This document shows, one piece after another, positions 39,201-52,294 of a stretch of DNA of 64,000 nucleotides (positions are counted from its first letter, which is position 1; each line of letters begins with the position of its first letter). The stretch comes from Rhizoctonia solani (lineage: Eukaryota; Basidiomycota; Agaricomycetes; Cantharellales; Ceratobasidiaceae). The stretch lies in the NCBI RefSeq assembly GCF_016906535.1, contig NC_057375.1, positions 1,116,001-1,180,000 on the forward strand, written 5' to 3'. The notes under the pieces are model-generated. The model saw only the letters and a list, made by a program, of their open reading frames with translations, had not been told where the DNA came from and ran no database searches. The position numbers and the translations under genes are program-made.

Positions 39201-40633
39201 TAGTCGCGACGCAACCTTTAGATACTTGTTAGCACACTGAATAGGTCTAATTAATGATGACGAACCATGCGGCCCAAAGAATGACTATAATAATTGCCAC
39301 AGTACTCGCGCACCCGGCAATGATGTACGAACCGGAGGATCTCACGCTGAAGAGTGGTGAGCCCAGCAGTCAACCCATTTTTCCCATTGGCATTGGACCA
39401 GTAGACAGCCGTGCGATACGACCACTTTTATGATGTCAATATTTTACTAAGGAGATGGTACCGCAAAGCTTACAATACGGTTCCATCCCCGACCTGAACA
39501 ACAACACCCATGCCGCTACCTGATACGCAATATGTTCCTTGTAGAGCAATATTGCGCGTTTCGAGGAAGTTTTGGTCGGTATAATGAGTGCTTGCCGGGA
39601 TAGGTTCGGACTACCATAGGATAAACGACACTGCCAGACGGGTAGCAATACCATGCTCACCTCTCCAGTCAACACCACGGTCGACCATAAGGCCTTCGCT
39701 TTTCAATATTCTCATGTCTGCGGGAACTCTAACCGGTGCCTAAGAGCCGTGTGAATACATATCAATCTACGAAAATGGGCGTCAACATACCTAGCATGAC
39801 GATATCACCGGTTACAAGTTGGCTGGCCTGAGTTACAGTAGGTTGACCATCGCGGAGTACGGTCACTGCAGATGGGAGAAGGGAGGTAAGGGAAGCCAAC
39901 GTGCGGCCTGTGGAATATCTACAACAGAAAATGTTTCGGTCATGAGACAATGTAAACAAACAAAGAACATACCTTGCCACATATTGAATACAGCATTGAG
40001 TAGAAGAACAATTAGTAGAACAACTGCCAGTGCCAGATTTGCGGGTGCTGGGTTCGGCTCTCCAAGGGGCTTCCATGCAATAAAGCAGACCTTGAGAAAG
40101 GTAGTTAGCAATGCGATAGAACAATGAGCATGAGAAACGTACAATACTAGCAGCGAGAAGAAGTGAACCAAATCCACCAAAAATCCATTCCAGAACCTTG
40201 CGGAAAGTATTACTAGGTGGGGGAGACAGGGCGTTGGGGCCGTTGGTAGCCAAGCGGCGTTGGGCCTGAGCACTATCCAGGCCAACGGCAGGAGATACCG
40301 AAAGAGAGCAAGGACCTCTTCCTCAGTCTGAGTGTGAAACGTAAGATCCGAAATGTCTGTGCTAATGATTCAGTAGTCTGAATATAAGGAAACGGTCGTA
40401 TCTACCTTTGGTGGCACCTTTGCGCTTTTCAGCGGCTTGTTGACGAACCGTTTCGTCAACATGAAGACTGAGAGTGCGAAACTCAACAGGGAGGCGAGCA
40501 GGTCGATGGGAGAGTTAATAGACCGATTGGAAGCCCTTGAGATTTGTCGGGAGACATGGTTGTGTCGAGCCAGATGAGCATTGTTCTGCCCCTCCGGAGG
40601 CAACGTTAAGGTTCGGGAAGGAAGAGGAGCCAT
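36243..40633 (-). CDS. P-type ATPase, type IIC (Na+/K+-ATPase alpha-like), with frame breaks
   Basis: This large multi-exon gene starts at ATG 40633 ([10 protein letters not shown]; an upstream ATG at 40699 is possible) and stops at TAG 36245-36243. Landmarks in order: [42 protein letters not shown]; an LTGE actuator loop; phosphorylation site [10 protein letters not shown]; nucleotide-binding [20 protein letters not shown]; hinge TGDGVNDAPS (split by an intron); and C-terminal helices ending KLAW. These fit fungal type IIC pumps, which exchange Na+ and K+ across the plasma membrane. At least eight frame shifts occur. Nearly all are mended by lengthening a short homopolymer by one base, so I suspect sequence error, though a decaying gene is possible. 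One intron near 37280-37550 is unusually long. Confidence 0.8.
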
Positions 40634-41717
40634 CGCTGGAGACCGCAAGCCTTTTCGTAGTGAGAAAGGAACTTTGAGAGAGGGGGAGACGCCCGTCACT
40701 TTTTAACAGCCCATAAACCTGATTTTTGGGGCGAGGAGTCCAAGATAATATCCAGTATCATGCACACAGCAAGCCAATAGCATTCTTTCTTTGACCCTGC
40801 TCTATTATTGCCAGTCGTATGCGGCGTTTCTGCTATGAGATTACTGCTATGCGTGGTCTAAAATAGCGCGTCACGTGATCATACTCGTCTTCGAAAGGAA
40901 TTCCTGTATACCGGTCCCAGGGCTGATGGCCGCCTCGGACAGGATTGGTTGTCTCCACGACCGCTCGTACAATGTCCACGCGGTCCGAGGCTACCGGACG
41001 CTCTTTTCTGGGAGTTTTAGCCGAGGAGCCATAACTGTACGACACAATGTGTGATTGGAGTGCCTGGGTGAGTGAGGATCATGGTGCGTGTTCCGGTGCT
41101 TTGAGCCCATTCTGCCAAGCAAAGTACACACAGATAGTACATCAACACAGGTGTTGCAGTTTCCAGAGTCACACGCTTGTAACTGACCCCAGATTGTAGG
41201 ATATTGTAATCGGGTGTTGTAGACCGTCGAGGACCCACGCGTTTCTAAAAATGAACAAGATTTGAACCGGGCGTGGGGGTTGTTCCTGAATTTTCTACAA
41301 GGATTTGTTAACCCGGGCACAGCGAGTCGAATGATAAGGTGACAGGTACTATTGTTAGTACGAGCCCATTTGACTGTCAGATCTGAAATAACCCACAATG
41401 CATGGCGTCACCACGCCATAAGAATAGCCCAGATCTCCTGTAGAAAGTTATTTTATGGTGAACGGCCAGGCTGTTGGCAGGGTTGAAGAGTCGAGATAAG
41501 CTTGGCGGAGGAGTGGTAATGACCCATAGAGTTGCCAAACATCGAGAAGCAGGTGGCGATGCTCAATGAACTGTACAGTTACGGCATTGTGACTCACTAT
41601 CTTAATTAGTGACCAATTAGTCTCCTTCGAATCCGGAATCTCGTCATAAATGTGTTTGTATCAGTCTTACGAGCAAGTGTAACAAGAAGGTCATGATGAA
41701 ACCTAACACTAAATCAT
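40634..41717. other. intergenic; one possible small frame at 40833-41045 (minus)
   Basis: The 70-codon minus frame (ending RYFRPRIAVIS) has a plausible composition but no homologue I know. The rest shows nothing clear. It holds the ATPase promoter. Confidence 0.3.
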
Positions 41718-44025
41718 TTACATCCCAGTAACAACATGACAAGCAATCGATAAATCATCCCAACAGGCCGAACGCCCCTCCATTGCCGTTCTATTCCATA
41801 CATTCTCCAAAATCTTTACTAAATCGTTCCCTGTCGTCCCAGGTTTCGAATGCTCGGGCAACCCCAATGTTCGAGAGGTGAGGGTGTGGCGATGTTTAGC
41901 CTTGATGGCCGAGACACCGGCCTACAATAAATTCAGGTACGTCAATAGACAGCGATATAACAACCAAGAAAATAAGGAGGCACAAACTTACAATGACCAT
42001 CGGAGTAAATAGGAACACATCCGGGTTCCTGCCAGGTCTGATACCATTGACCAACCGCATATACCTCTTTAATGAGTGCTGCACTCGAGGGTCCTCTGCA
42101 TGTGCACCGCAGAGCGCCTACCAGGCATAGTGTCAGCAGATCCAATCACTAGCGCAGGAATGAACATACCATGTAAAAGTAGATATACACACATCTCCAG
42201 CATTCTTGTACGACTATGCGTATAATCATTAGCGCAGGATCTTTGCTCTGGCCCGGTAGTATGCGTATCCTGCGGAGGTCGCCTTCGAGTTTCTGCGCCA
42301 ATAGGGGGTCAATTAATCCTTCTTTTCTGCTTCGAATATTCCTATGATTCGTGTTATTTTGGACGTGTAGGACACTGTCGCCATGGGAAGTGCCCTCCAG
42401 GGCAACTGTTCTTAGTCCACTCATATAGGCAAGTACTAAGAGAAACTGGTCCGGAATGCCAATTATCCACTCGGTGCCTTGATTACCTTGCCGCTCTAGT
42501 AGCCGGTCAGATAGCTCAAGAGACCAGGGAATATGGTATCTACAACACCCGAGATATCATACTGCGTATAACATCAGCCGTTTCCTCGGTACCTGCAGAA
42601 TGTAGCCCTCCCGGTTACCAAACTTAGTATAACATCTACAACTGCAAAATGCCTAAGGTCCAAGCTGGAGTCAAGAGTATGTCGAAAAATCGAGGAGAAG
42701 AGGTCTACAACACCCGAGATATCAGTACTGCGTAAACATCAGCCGTTTCCTCGGTGGTACCTGCAGAATGTAGCCCTCCCGGTTACCAAACTTAGTATAA
42801 CATCTACAACTGCAAAATGCCTAAGGTCCAAGCTGGAGTCAAGAGTATGTCGAAAAATCGAGGAGGAAGAGGGTATTGACAGGCGGCTAGGAATACTGGA
42901 CTCGCAATTCTGAACAAGCTTATAGTCCAACTAAGTGGAGCAGTCCAAACCTGAATTACTACCAGCTGTGCGTGTAATTTAGCATTTATTTCACTTTGGT
43001 TGAGGGTAATTCGGGTGCGTACCTCAAGAACATTTCAGTGCGCTGTTCGCTTGCTGTATTGCTTTGCCTGAGACTGGATACTCCGGGCTGCAGCCAATAA
43101 TGTCACGGAATATGCCATCTCGCAGTAGTCCTCAACATAATTATTCCCTGTTCATCTAAGCACCATTCTTTTGAAAGGGTGCCCAATAATTGTGCAATGA
43201 GCACGAGGCGAGATTGTGAGGTAGCCGAGAGGGAGAATTGATAGAGTACTTTTTCTGTCACTTTGCGCATAGCTCTCAGTGGATCGAATAAGACCCGAGG
43301 AAACCATCTTTGATCTAGAAGCAATAAAAAAACTACGGGCAAAAGCTTTGGAGCGAGACTTACAGTTCTGTAGAACAAATTAAACGAACTGTTGTCCACA
43401 ATGTCGTTCAAATGTGGGGTGGCATAGATGATTGACTTGACGCCTTCGACATCAGACTGTTCGCTGTCATCTTCCTCTAGATGCAGAGTCGACCTACGCT
43501 GAGACGGATTATGAAAGAGCATGTTGGGTCGGGCCAACAGTCCAGCCGAGGCTGGCTGTACGAATGGTGTGGCGCCAATAACATAAGGGCTTGTATCGAG
43601 CAGCAAAGGGACGTCGGCCAAGGGCAGAAGCGGCAGTTCGAGCAGATCGAGGTCAAGAATATTGTAGCTGGGTGATCCAGAAGTCGACTGAAGCGTGGCC
43701 GAACTTGACCCAACCAATGGCTGTTCGATTTGCGCAAGTTTCTTCTCGGGCCTTCGCCCAGGTACCGTCCGTGTTTTGAATCCTTGTCCTCTGGACTCCA
43801 CATAGTCATATCTACACTCAATTCCACGTCTGATACATCTGGACTACATAATTCAGTTATCTTTCTATTCTAATTAAATACAACTCGCCTGGAGCACTCT
43901 GGCTTTTTCTCGTCGCACTTTCTGCGTCTGTCTCGCTGTTTTTAGCACTGGTACCACGGAGTATAGTGCGTAATAGACTCACATGTTTTACATCGGTGAC
44001 AGCCCATTGTAGATCGAATAGACAT
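41718..44025 (-). CDS. Zn2Cys6 transcription factor, tandem copy A
   Basis: It starts at ATG 44025 (MSIRSTMGCHRCK) and stops at TAA 41720-41718. The zinc cluster is spread over three small exons, as in copies B and C, with CDEKKPECSR in exon 2 and CIRRGIEC in exon 3. The body is a fungal transcription-factor domain (RFDPL-like helices, VVDVILSLVTGRATFCRY, then EDLRRIRI) ending SIACHVVTGM. Members bind DNA as nuclear regulators; targets are unknown. The A-run in exon 1 has one base fewer than in copies B and C, shifting the finger frame, and a 165-bp internal tandem duplication (42539-42871) disrupts the middle. This is probably the least functional copy, unless both are assembly faults. Confidence 0.7.
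42539..42871. repeat. 165-bp tandem duplication inside copy A
   Basis: Two units (about 42539-42703 and 42704-42871) begin tctacaacacccgagatatc and run nearly identical to a gaggag/gaggagg end, differing by a few small indels. Copies B and C have the segment once. Confidence 0.85.
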
Positions 44026-44477
44026 ACTGCGCTACAACAAAATGGAAGGTGATCGGGAACGTGAGGTGTGGATTTGCCAATGCATCTAGATCTGGCATTT
44101 TGTTGTGACCTAGCGCAGGAATTTGCATAGGGAACTTCGAATACTATCCTTCCCTTCAATTAAAATAGCCCTCTCGTAATACTAAGTTTGGTTTCGATGC
44201 TGGTTCAAGTTAGCGTAATGCCGCAGTTGGATACATATTTGAGTGATGAAATTTAATTTCGTTGTAAACATTCTCAATATCACGTGAATATTATCCTAGA
44301 TCGCAAGTGTAGTGAACTATTCAGCAACTAGACGGGGACTCGTCTCAAATTTCGATACTTCATGTGGGACAAGCGCCATTGACTCTGCGCGCTTTCCGCA
44401 ATGGGCACATGCACACTTAGCTACCGTTATAATTAGTCATATTTGCTACTGTGAAATACACTCCGCAAGCTGAATGT
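44026..44477. other. spacer between TF copies A and B
   Basis: No gene. It should hold the promoter of copy A. Confidence 0.4.
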
Positions 44478-46693
44478 TTACGTTCCAGTAACAGCATGAC
44501 AAGCAATCGATAAATCATCCCAGTAGGCCGGACGCCTCTCTTGTCCCGTCCGGGCCCATATGTCCTCCAGCATTCTAATCAAGTCATTTCCCACCGTCCC
44601 GGTTTACATGTTCAGGTAATCCGAGTGCACGGGATATCAGGACACGCCGATCCTTGGGTCTTATGGCTGCAAGACCTGCCTGTAATACAGGAAATTAGAC
44701 AGAAGCAATCAGCCCATACATAATAACAAGGCGATCAAGGAAATGAAGAAGCAGAAACTCACAACAATCATTGGGATGAACAGAAACGCGTCTGGATTTC
44801 GACCAGGCCGTATACCACCAACCAGCCGCATATATTTCTTGTGCGAACGCTGGACTCGAGGGTCTTCTGCACTCGCACCACAGAGCGCCTGCCACACATA
44901 TTATCAATGCATACATTCACTAGTAAATCAGAAACCCCACCATGTAAAAGTAGATATGTACGACCTCTCTCCAACATTCTTGTACGACCATGCGTGTGAT
45001 CGTCAGCGCTGGGTCCTTACTCTCGCTCGATATTATGCGTATCCTATGGAGGTCGTCTTCAAGTTTCTGTGCCAGCATAGGATCTATTACTCCATTCCCC
45101 AAGCTTGGGCTGCCGCTGAAGTTTCTAACTAGTGGGTGCGTACCGCAAGTCTCCGGAAGCCTGTATTCGTGCATCCTCCCTAAGTCCATTCATGTATGCC
45201 AGAACTAGAATGAATTGATCTCGGAGAGTTCGAGAGACCAAGGAATGTCGTACCTAGACCATCTTATTAGTGTCCACTCATCCAATTATTGCCTTGGTAG
45301 TACCTGCAAAACGTGGCTCTCCCCGTAATCACACCAATATGATATCTGCAGCTGCAAAGTGTCTAAGATCCAAACTAGGGTCGAGATAATATCGAACAAA
45401 CGAGGAGGATGAGGGGGCGGACAGGCGGCTAAGAATACTGGAGTTGCAATTGTGAGAAGGCTGATCGTCGAGCTGAGGGGGAGGTTGCAATTGAATTCCC
45501 ACCAGCTGCTCGCCACTTAGTTCGTAAATAGTTTTTCCCTTTACTCAATGCGTACCTCATGAATGTTGCTCAACGAAACCCTCGCTTGTCGCCTTGTTTC
45601 GCCCGAGATTGGGTACTGTAGACTGCAACCAATAATGTTCTTGAATACGCTATCTCTGAGTAAACCCAATATTGTCAAACCCTGTTCGTCCAGAGCTTGT
45701 TGGTTTGCAAGCGTATTCATCAAGCGCGCAATCAGAAGGACGCGAGACCGAGAAGCGGCTGAGAAGAAAAACTGATGCAGCACAAGTTGCTTTGCGTTGT
45801 GCACAACTTTAAGCGGATCAAAAAGGCCCATAAGCCACCTTGCATCTGGGATAATTCAAATTCAAACAAATCGAATTAGATGGACAAAAGCCCAAGGGCC
45901 TGAAGCAGTACTTACAGTTTTGTAGAACAAATTCGATCGAGCTGTTATCTGAGGCACCCGGTGGAATAGTGCAGAGGATTGGTTTGCCCTTCAATATCCA
46001 GCTCCTCGTTGTCATCTTCTTCCTGTTCTGGATCGAATGCTCGTTCGGCCATTTGCGATCGCGTCAAATGGTTCGAATTGGGTAGGATATTTATTAAAGG
46101 ACCATCGAAGCCGACGTCGTTGTTCGTCGCTGTCGTTGAGATTAATTGAGGCTGTAGGTTATGGGGCAGTACAGCGGAAGGGTGGAGTGATTGGGCCAAA
46201 GTTGTCTGGTGAAGTAGCATGGGCTCGGTGGAAAGGTAGCCCATGTTAGACGCCGAAGGTCCAGGGAAGTATGCCAACGGCCAAAGTACGAACTCGGGCG
46301 AATCCATGTTAGCAGCGGTGTTGGAAAACACAGGCGGTACGAGACTAGGTTGCAGAGTAGTCGAATCAAGTTCAATCGAGGAATGTTCGACTGAATTAGG
46401 CCCGCCTGAGAACCTTGGTCCAGGCATTGTTCGGCTCACGCAACTTTCTCGATCTCCTTTGGGTTCGATGTATTCGTACCTGCACTCTATTCCACGCCTG
46501 ATACATCTATCCTGTAAAGTATAGTAATTGACACTTTCGTGCATTAATTAATATTCTGGCTGACCTGGAACACTCTGGTTTCGTCTCATCACATTTCTTG
46601 CGCCTAGATTATTACAACCCAAGTCGAAGACAATGTGTGATATACTTACATGTTTTTACATCTGTAGCATCCCAGCGTTGATCGGGTAAACAT
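44478..46693 (-). CDS. Zn2Cys6 transcription factor, tandem copy B
   Basis: The start is ATG 46693 (MFTRSTLGCYRCKNM) and the stop TAA 44480-44478. The zinc cluster CX2CX6CX6CX2CX6C is complete after splicing (CYRCKNM, RKKCDETKPECSR, CIRRGIEC). Then come a Ser/Pro-rich linker and the fungal regulatory domain with FKNIIGCSLQYPISGETRRQ and the conserved end of the family. Near 44590-44610 two homopolymers are one base shorter than the other copies require (cggtttac region), shifting the C-terminal frame. It probably acts as a nuclear DNA-binding regulator of unknown genes. The order A, B, C in the same orientation implies serial tandem duplication. Confidence 0.75.
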
Positions 46694-47283
46694 GTCGTGC
46701 TATTGAGGGTGTCTTGAAACGTAGGTAACGGCATCGCATTCTTTTATCAGCGCTTTTGTGGGTTTGCCATTGGGCTTTGAAATTTGTCCTGCGTCTCAGG
46801 CTGGCTCATCCGCACCCCGCCTCGGGATTCCAGCCCAGCTTGATGTCGTTTTGAATGTTGCTTGTCGGACTTGAGTCAGTGAATTCAACTAAAAATTGCC
46901 TATGATCGGTGTCTTTGATTAATAGCACCATTTTGGACGTAGATCCGGAGGAATTGACCCAATTTCGGTATTATCAATACACATAGGTATGAGTATGGGC
47001 TTACTAGCGAGGAAAAACCTTCAAAAAAACCACAAGTAAGCGATTTTTTGGATATTTGCGGTGGCAAAACAGATATGACAATGATACAGGCTGTTCCAGC
47101 CCATGGTCGTTTACAAGATGTCAACAAGAGGCAAGTGGCAGTGCCCAACAAACAATAAAGTCCTGTTATGATGTCCCGTTTTGATGTTAACTTGCCATCA
47201 TGCGTGCCTCAGTCCACCGGAATTATTACAGACCATTGAATGTAGTTAATCTAATAATGACCTGTAACCCAAGCCGAGTACAG
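46694..47283. other. spacer between TF copies B and C
   Basis: No gene is supported; the promoter of copy B is expected here. Confidence 0.4.
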
Positions 47284-49485
47284 TTACATGCCAGTAACAA
47301 CCTGACAAGCAGTGGACAAATCACCCCAACAAGCCGGACGCCGTTCTGTTGCTGTCCGGGCCCATATATTCTCCAAATCTTCACCAAGTCATTACCCAAA
47401 GTCCCGGGGCTCGCATGTTCAGGGAGTCCAATTATTCGAGAAACGATACTTCTTCTATCTTTGGGCTTTGTCGTTGCAAGGCCAGCCTGAAGTGAAAATG
47501 TTTCTGAAAAGCAACAAATATGCGGGGAAACGCAAACTTACAATAAATAGGGAATATCAGAAACATATCTGGATGACGACCAGGCTGGATACCATTAACC
47601 AAGCGCATATACTTCTTCTGAACGTATTCAACTCGGGGGTCCTGAGCATTGGCTCCGCAAAGGCCCTATGGGAAGGAATATTAGTGTGCAGGTCAAGTGC
47701 CATAAGATTGGATGTACCATGTAAAAGTATATATACTACCTCTCGCCAGCATCTCGAATAACCGTTCTCGTGAGCTTCAAGGCCGGCTCCTCGCCACGAC
47801 ATGGTAAATACGTATCTTGCCCAGGTCGTCTTCTAGCTTCTCTGCTATCGTGGAATCTATTGCTCTCGTCGACAAGCGCGACTCTTGTCCATAAGATAAA
47901 TTACTATCAGTATACTCAGAGACTCGTTCTTGAATATTGTCTCTCAGCCCAGTCATATATGCTAGTAGTAGAACAAATTGATCCGGGATGCCAAGTAACC
48001 ATTCGACTCCTCGATTGTCGAGTCGCTCCAATAGTCGTTCGGACATTTCAAGAGACCAAGGAATATAGTATCTAAGTCACATAAGGCATTAGTGTCCATC
48101 CTTCCGTCAAATATTTTTCGAGAATACCTGCAAAATGTTGCCCTTCCGGTAACTACACTCAGCATAACATCCACGGCTGCAAATGCCTCAAATCTAAGCT
48201 AGTATTGAGTAGGACGTCGGGCAGATGAGGAGGATGAGGAGGTGGACAAGCAGCAAGGAATACTGGGGCAGCTGTCGCAAAGAGGCGAAGCGTCGAACTT
48301 AACGGGGATGTTGTGATTTGAATGCTCATAAACTATGCTCTAGATTAGGCTTGAATTTGTCTTGGATAGCTTCGAAACCTACCTCTAACATATTACCTAG
48401 TGCATTGTGCGCCTGCTTTCTTGTCTCGTCCGATGATGGATATTGTATATGACATCCAATCAGATTCTTGAATATATTGTCTTGGAGCATCTCCAATTCC
48501 ACTATCCCCTCTTCGTCCAGAGTCCATTTCCTTGCGAGGGTGCGTACTAATCGCGCGACCAGCAGGACGAGTTCGAGATGCAGTTGACAAAGCAAATTGA
48601 TCGAGCACAAGCTGTTTCGCCTTGTGTACAACCTTGAGCGGGTCAAATAAAACAATAGGGATCCATCTCGCGTCTGTGGAGAATAAGAAGGGGTATTAAT
48701 CAAGTAGACTGTGAACAGGAGTTGTGAAGACGGCTTGCAGTTGTGTAAAACAAACTCGATTGAGTTGTGATCTCTGATTGCTCCTAAAGATGAAGGGACA
48801 CAAACAATTGATCTAACACCTTCAACGTCAGTTTCTTCGTTCTCATCCTCTTCCATCGAAATACTGTAATCGAATACCGGGCAAGAGACCCCCGAGTTAT
48901 TTCCAAAAACGCCTAGGTCAGTGATTGACCTGACCGGACCAGGTTGCTGGTGTATATATGTATGATAAGATAATTTGATAGCCGAAGTGAGTTGTTCGTT
49001 CAAGGCTGATGGCGGGAGATGCATGAACCTAAGAGTACCGAGTGGCCAAGGAGTATCTGTCTGCATGTGCTAGCTCAGGTCCGTCAAACTTATCGATTCC
49101 CAGAGCGACGGGTTCCTCGAAATTGAAAGAGGACTGGCAGAAAGCGATTGACCTATAGGCTCTCCCTCGATCAAAGGTTGGTTGTCCTGGTCCGGATCGC
49201 TTCGAGACCTTGGTCCAGGTATTGTCCGACTCTTGAACCCTTTTTTCCTAGGTTGAACATATTCATATTTACACTCGACTCCACGACGGACGCATCTGCT
49301 CTCATATGTTATGTTCAGGTTTTTCTCGCATTGATTCTTGCTTGCCTAGAACATTCTGGTTTCTTTTCATCGCATTTCTTGCGCCTATATCGTTGTCAAT
49401 TAGATGATACAATGACCAAATGTAGAATATGGCAAACTCACATGTTCTTGCATCTCTGACATCCTGTTGTCGATCGAATAAACAT
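47284..49485 (-). CDS. Zn2Cys6 transcription factor, tandem copy C
   Basis: The start is ATG 49485 (MFIRSTTGCQRCKNM) and the stop TAA 47286-47284. The six cysteines fall at residues 9, 12, 19, 26, 29 and 36 over three exons, with 54-nt and shorter introns. The linker carries PRKKGFKSRTIPGPRSR, a basic stretch typical next to the cluster. The regulatory domain includes FKNLIGCHIQYPSSDETRKQ, VDVMLSVVTGRATFC and WLLGIPDQFVLLLAYMTGLR. One shift remains near 47375, in a run of T/A where one base is missing compared with copy A. It is the upstream-most and best kept copy. Confidence 0.75.
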
Positions 49486-50120
49486 AGTGTGCTAGGAAGA
49501 ATGGGGAGAGGAGCTCAATGCCGTGGTATGTGACCTATGATAAAACCTCCGGTCCTCATGTAGCCCTTGATTGCGATTACTCTGTCACAATTGGGCGCGA
49601 GAAGTTGATCTTGGAATTCAATTTCCACCGCTAAACGTTACTTAGGTATCCATCCAGGACTTTACTGTAATAGATTAGTGCTGTTTATTTGGAATATTGG
49701 GGAAAGCAAGGTCGGAATCAGGATCCACGGCTTACCTGTAGCAGTGAATTGATAAACTGCGCAGCCAAGCACAATCACGCTACACATGTGTAATCGCATC
49801 TTGCTCCAAGGAAGCGGAATTTCATTTGACACGAGACGGTAAGTTTAGCAGGCGCCTACATTTTTGGAAGGGATAATTGTTGGGAATCTTGGCGCGGCTT
49901 CATGCCGAGATGAGCAAGAGTCGCGGTCACCAATCAATAGCATTCGGAGCTGATAGTCTCGCACCTGAAAGAATTTAGGGTAGTTGTGGTGGGATGGACT
50001 ATCAAGTTACAACAGATTTATTCCAACATTAACCCATGCGATACAGATCACTAGTCCATGTGTTTTGGGCAAACCAGGCCTTGATATAAAAAAAGCCATT
50101 CTGAGAGCCACATTCATTAG
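49486..50120. other. intergenic, no gene supported
   Basis: Lies between the copy C start and the antiporter 3' end; nothing recognisable. Confidence 0.4.
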
Positions 50121-51625
50121 CTAGGTCGTGTGAATACCCCAGGGTCCGCCTATTATCCAATTAGCCATGCGAGTTTGCAAGAGCCGACCCACTCCAATAG
50201 GACCTAGCAAAGTACTTAGAACCACCGCCCAAATCCCGACGCCAAACGCTTCTTCGCCAACCAATCCCTCAGCTTGAGCGATGTTCAGAATCAACAAGCC
50301 GATCTCTCCGCGTGTTACTAGCGCAAACCCCACGAACAATCCGCTGGCCATGGTGGAGTGGAATGCGCCTGACTATGCGGGTGAACCAAGTGCTCGAATG
50401 TCGCCCAAAGGGGTAGCCATGCGCCTGCAAGAACTTTGGCGACAACCATGATCGCTGAATAAAGAATTCCCCTCCAGGCCGTAGTGGCTTGAAAGAGAGA
50501 GCGAACTGGGATCGCAGCACCAATACTGGCAAAGAAGAATGGTGCTAGAACATAATTCTGCACTGGAGCTATTCGGTGGTATGATGTATGGGGAGACCAG
50601 TGGACAATTGCATCAGAATTGGCGTGCGCTTGAATAAGCTTCCAACAATGGCTCATAAGACTTCCAGCACAAAATGCACCAATAAGCATTGATGATCCAA
50701 TATAATGCGCGATGGTGACATATGCCGAAACTACCGCAATAAATAAAAAGAGTGCGACGTTCGGGAACTGATGGGCCCATTTGCTGCTGGATAAATCCCG
50801 AGGCAAAGCGCCGCAAAGGAGTCTAATGAATCGAGGGCCGATATGCTTGGCTAAGAAAAAGGTGACGAACAGCATGCCCGCAGAGGAGACAATGGGGCGG
50901 GAAATGGCCCAACCTGTGATACGGGATTCGGTATCCCTTGGGCCCAGGTTGGATACTACACTACTGATAACCAAACCAACGATATCGTCCAATAAGGCCG
51001 CACCCATGAGTATAGTACCGGCTCTTGTTTCACCTAGATTGCTCTGATCTTTTGAAGCCGAGGAAGGCTCGGTTGAATCCACATCCCTGATGCTGGCCTG
51101 GGGGTGACTGTGCGGAGTTGGAAAACGGAAGGAGGACATGATCGCAAAAGTAGTTCCCAACGATGTGGCACTGAGTGATGCGCCAACGACGAACGACTCG
51201 AGGACGGCATAATGGTATCCAAAGTGAAGTACGACCATGCTGAAGCCGATGGGGAGACCGATCCCAAACAGTGCAACCAAAATGCAAATGGCTGAATTCC
51301 TGCGCTTGCTCAAAATGTTGAGTCTGGCATCAAGCCCGCCTTCGACAATGAGTAAAAGGAGGCCTAAGTACCCGACAGCTCCAATTGAGGTTTGTATATC
51401 CAATGGTAGAATGTTCCCCAAGGGAACAGTAGATGGCCCCAAGAATAAGCTGCCCGACTGGGCCAGCACCAAATAGAAATTGAAAAATTTCGTGAACCAC
51501 GTTGAGTAAATAAAGAAATGTTCCAATAATTAGAAGTGTAGTGGTGTGGGTTCAGTAAAGGGTAATGAGTATTCGTTTGACCTAGTTTCAGACCCATCGC
51601 TGGCAAGGAGTGTTCGAATGGTCAT
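50121..51625 (-). CDS. monovalent cation/H+ antiporter (CPA family), with frame breaks
   Basis: Probable start at ATG 51625 (MTIRTLLASDG). The main block encodes GYLGLLLLIVEGGLDARL, GASLSATSLGTTFAIM, the conserved acidic pair in AALLDDIVGLVISSVVSNLG, FIAVVSAYVTIAHYIGSS, FFFASIGAAIPVRSLF and, after a shift, FALVTRGEIGLLILNIAQ. These are typical of Na+ or K+/H+ exchangers with 11-13 helices. It would exchange cations for protons at a plasma or organelle membrane. Three shifts (about 50372, 51415 and 51545) each lie at short C-runs and look like missing bases. It complements the ATPase at 36-41 kb in ion homeostasis. Confidence 0.8.
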
Positions 51626-52294
51626 TATGGGGGCTTTAGATTCTAGCAAAAATATGGTGCCCGGATTTACTTTTTAATCCTTCATGAACTGACTCGAACC
51701 GGAAAAGGTAGACTAAGAGCACGCCAAGCCGCACGTGAACTCCGTTCTCCGTAATAGAAGTGTATTCAACAAAAAAAAAACAAGCCGCACGTGACTCTTG
51801 GTACCAACGTCACTTCTGGGTCGAAGTAGAATTGTGCTTATAGTTAAGTGCCAATTTGGAATCCAATTGTTTCAAAGCTCGCACATAGAAATAGTTTCAA
51901 CTGGGATATATACTCAAGCGCTGGAGAAATTCGTGTAATCTATACATGCTGAGTCGTCTCCGATAGTTTATTTACATGTTATTTCTGATCCATCTGGCCT
52001 TAGGTAGGCAAAAGCATCACAGTATGATTTGAACATATATGTGGCCGACAGCTGGCACACGTAGGTGTATACATATATGAACAATATGTTTGACCATTAA
52101 CTATAGATCTAGTATGAGATTTGGCCTTCGGGAAGAAGTTTCCGGTTCTCCGTTTGTATTGTTGCAGTGTCATCGTGCTATACGTCAAGGCTGGGCCTTT
52201 GCTATAGCTCAGGACGATTTGGTTCGCTCCGGTAGCTAACACAGGTAAAACTTGTTCCACTTCTTTCAGACGGGATTACATATGGTCCTTTTGC
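51626..52294. other. promoter and spacer, no gene recognised
   Basis: Upstream exons of the glucoamylase relic might be hidden here, but I could not identify them. Confidence 0.35.

Noticed and set aside
36243..40633. Calling the P-type ATPase a pseudogene
   Set aside because: Catalytic motifs are all intact, and most shifts lie in homopolymers whose one-base extension restores consensus; sequence error is the better first explanation.
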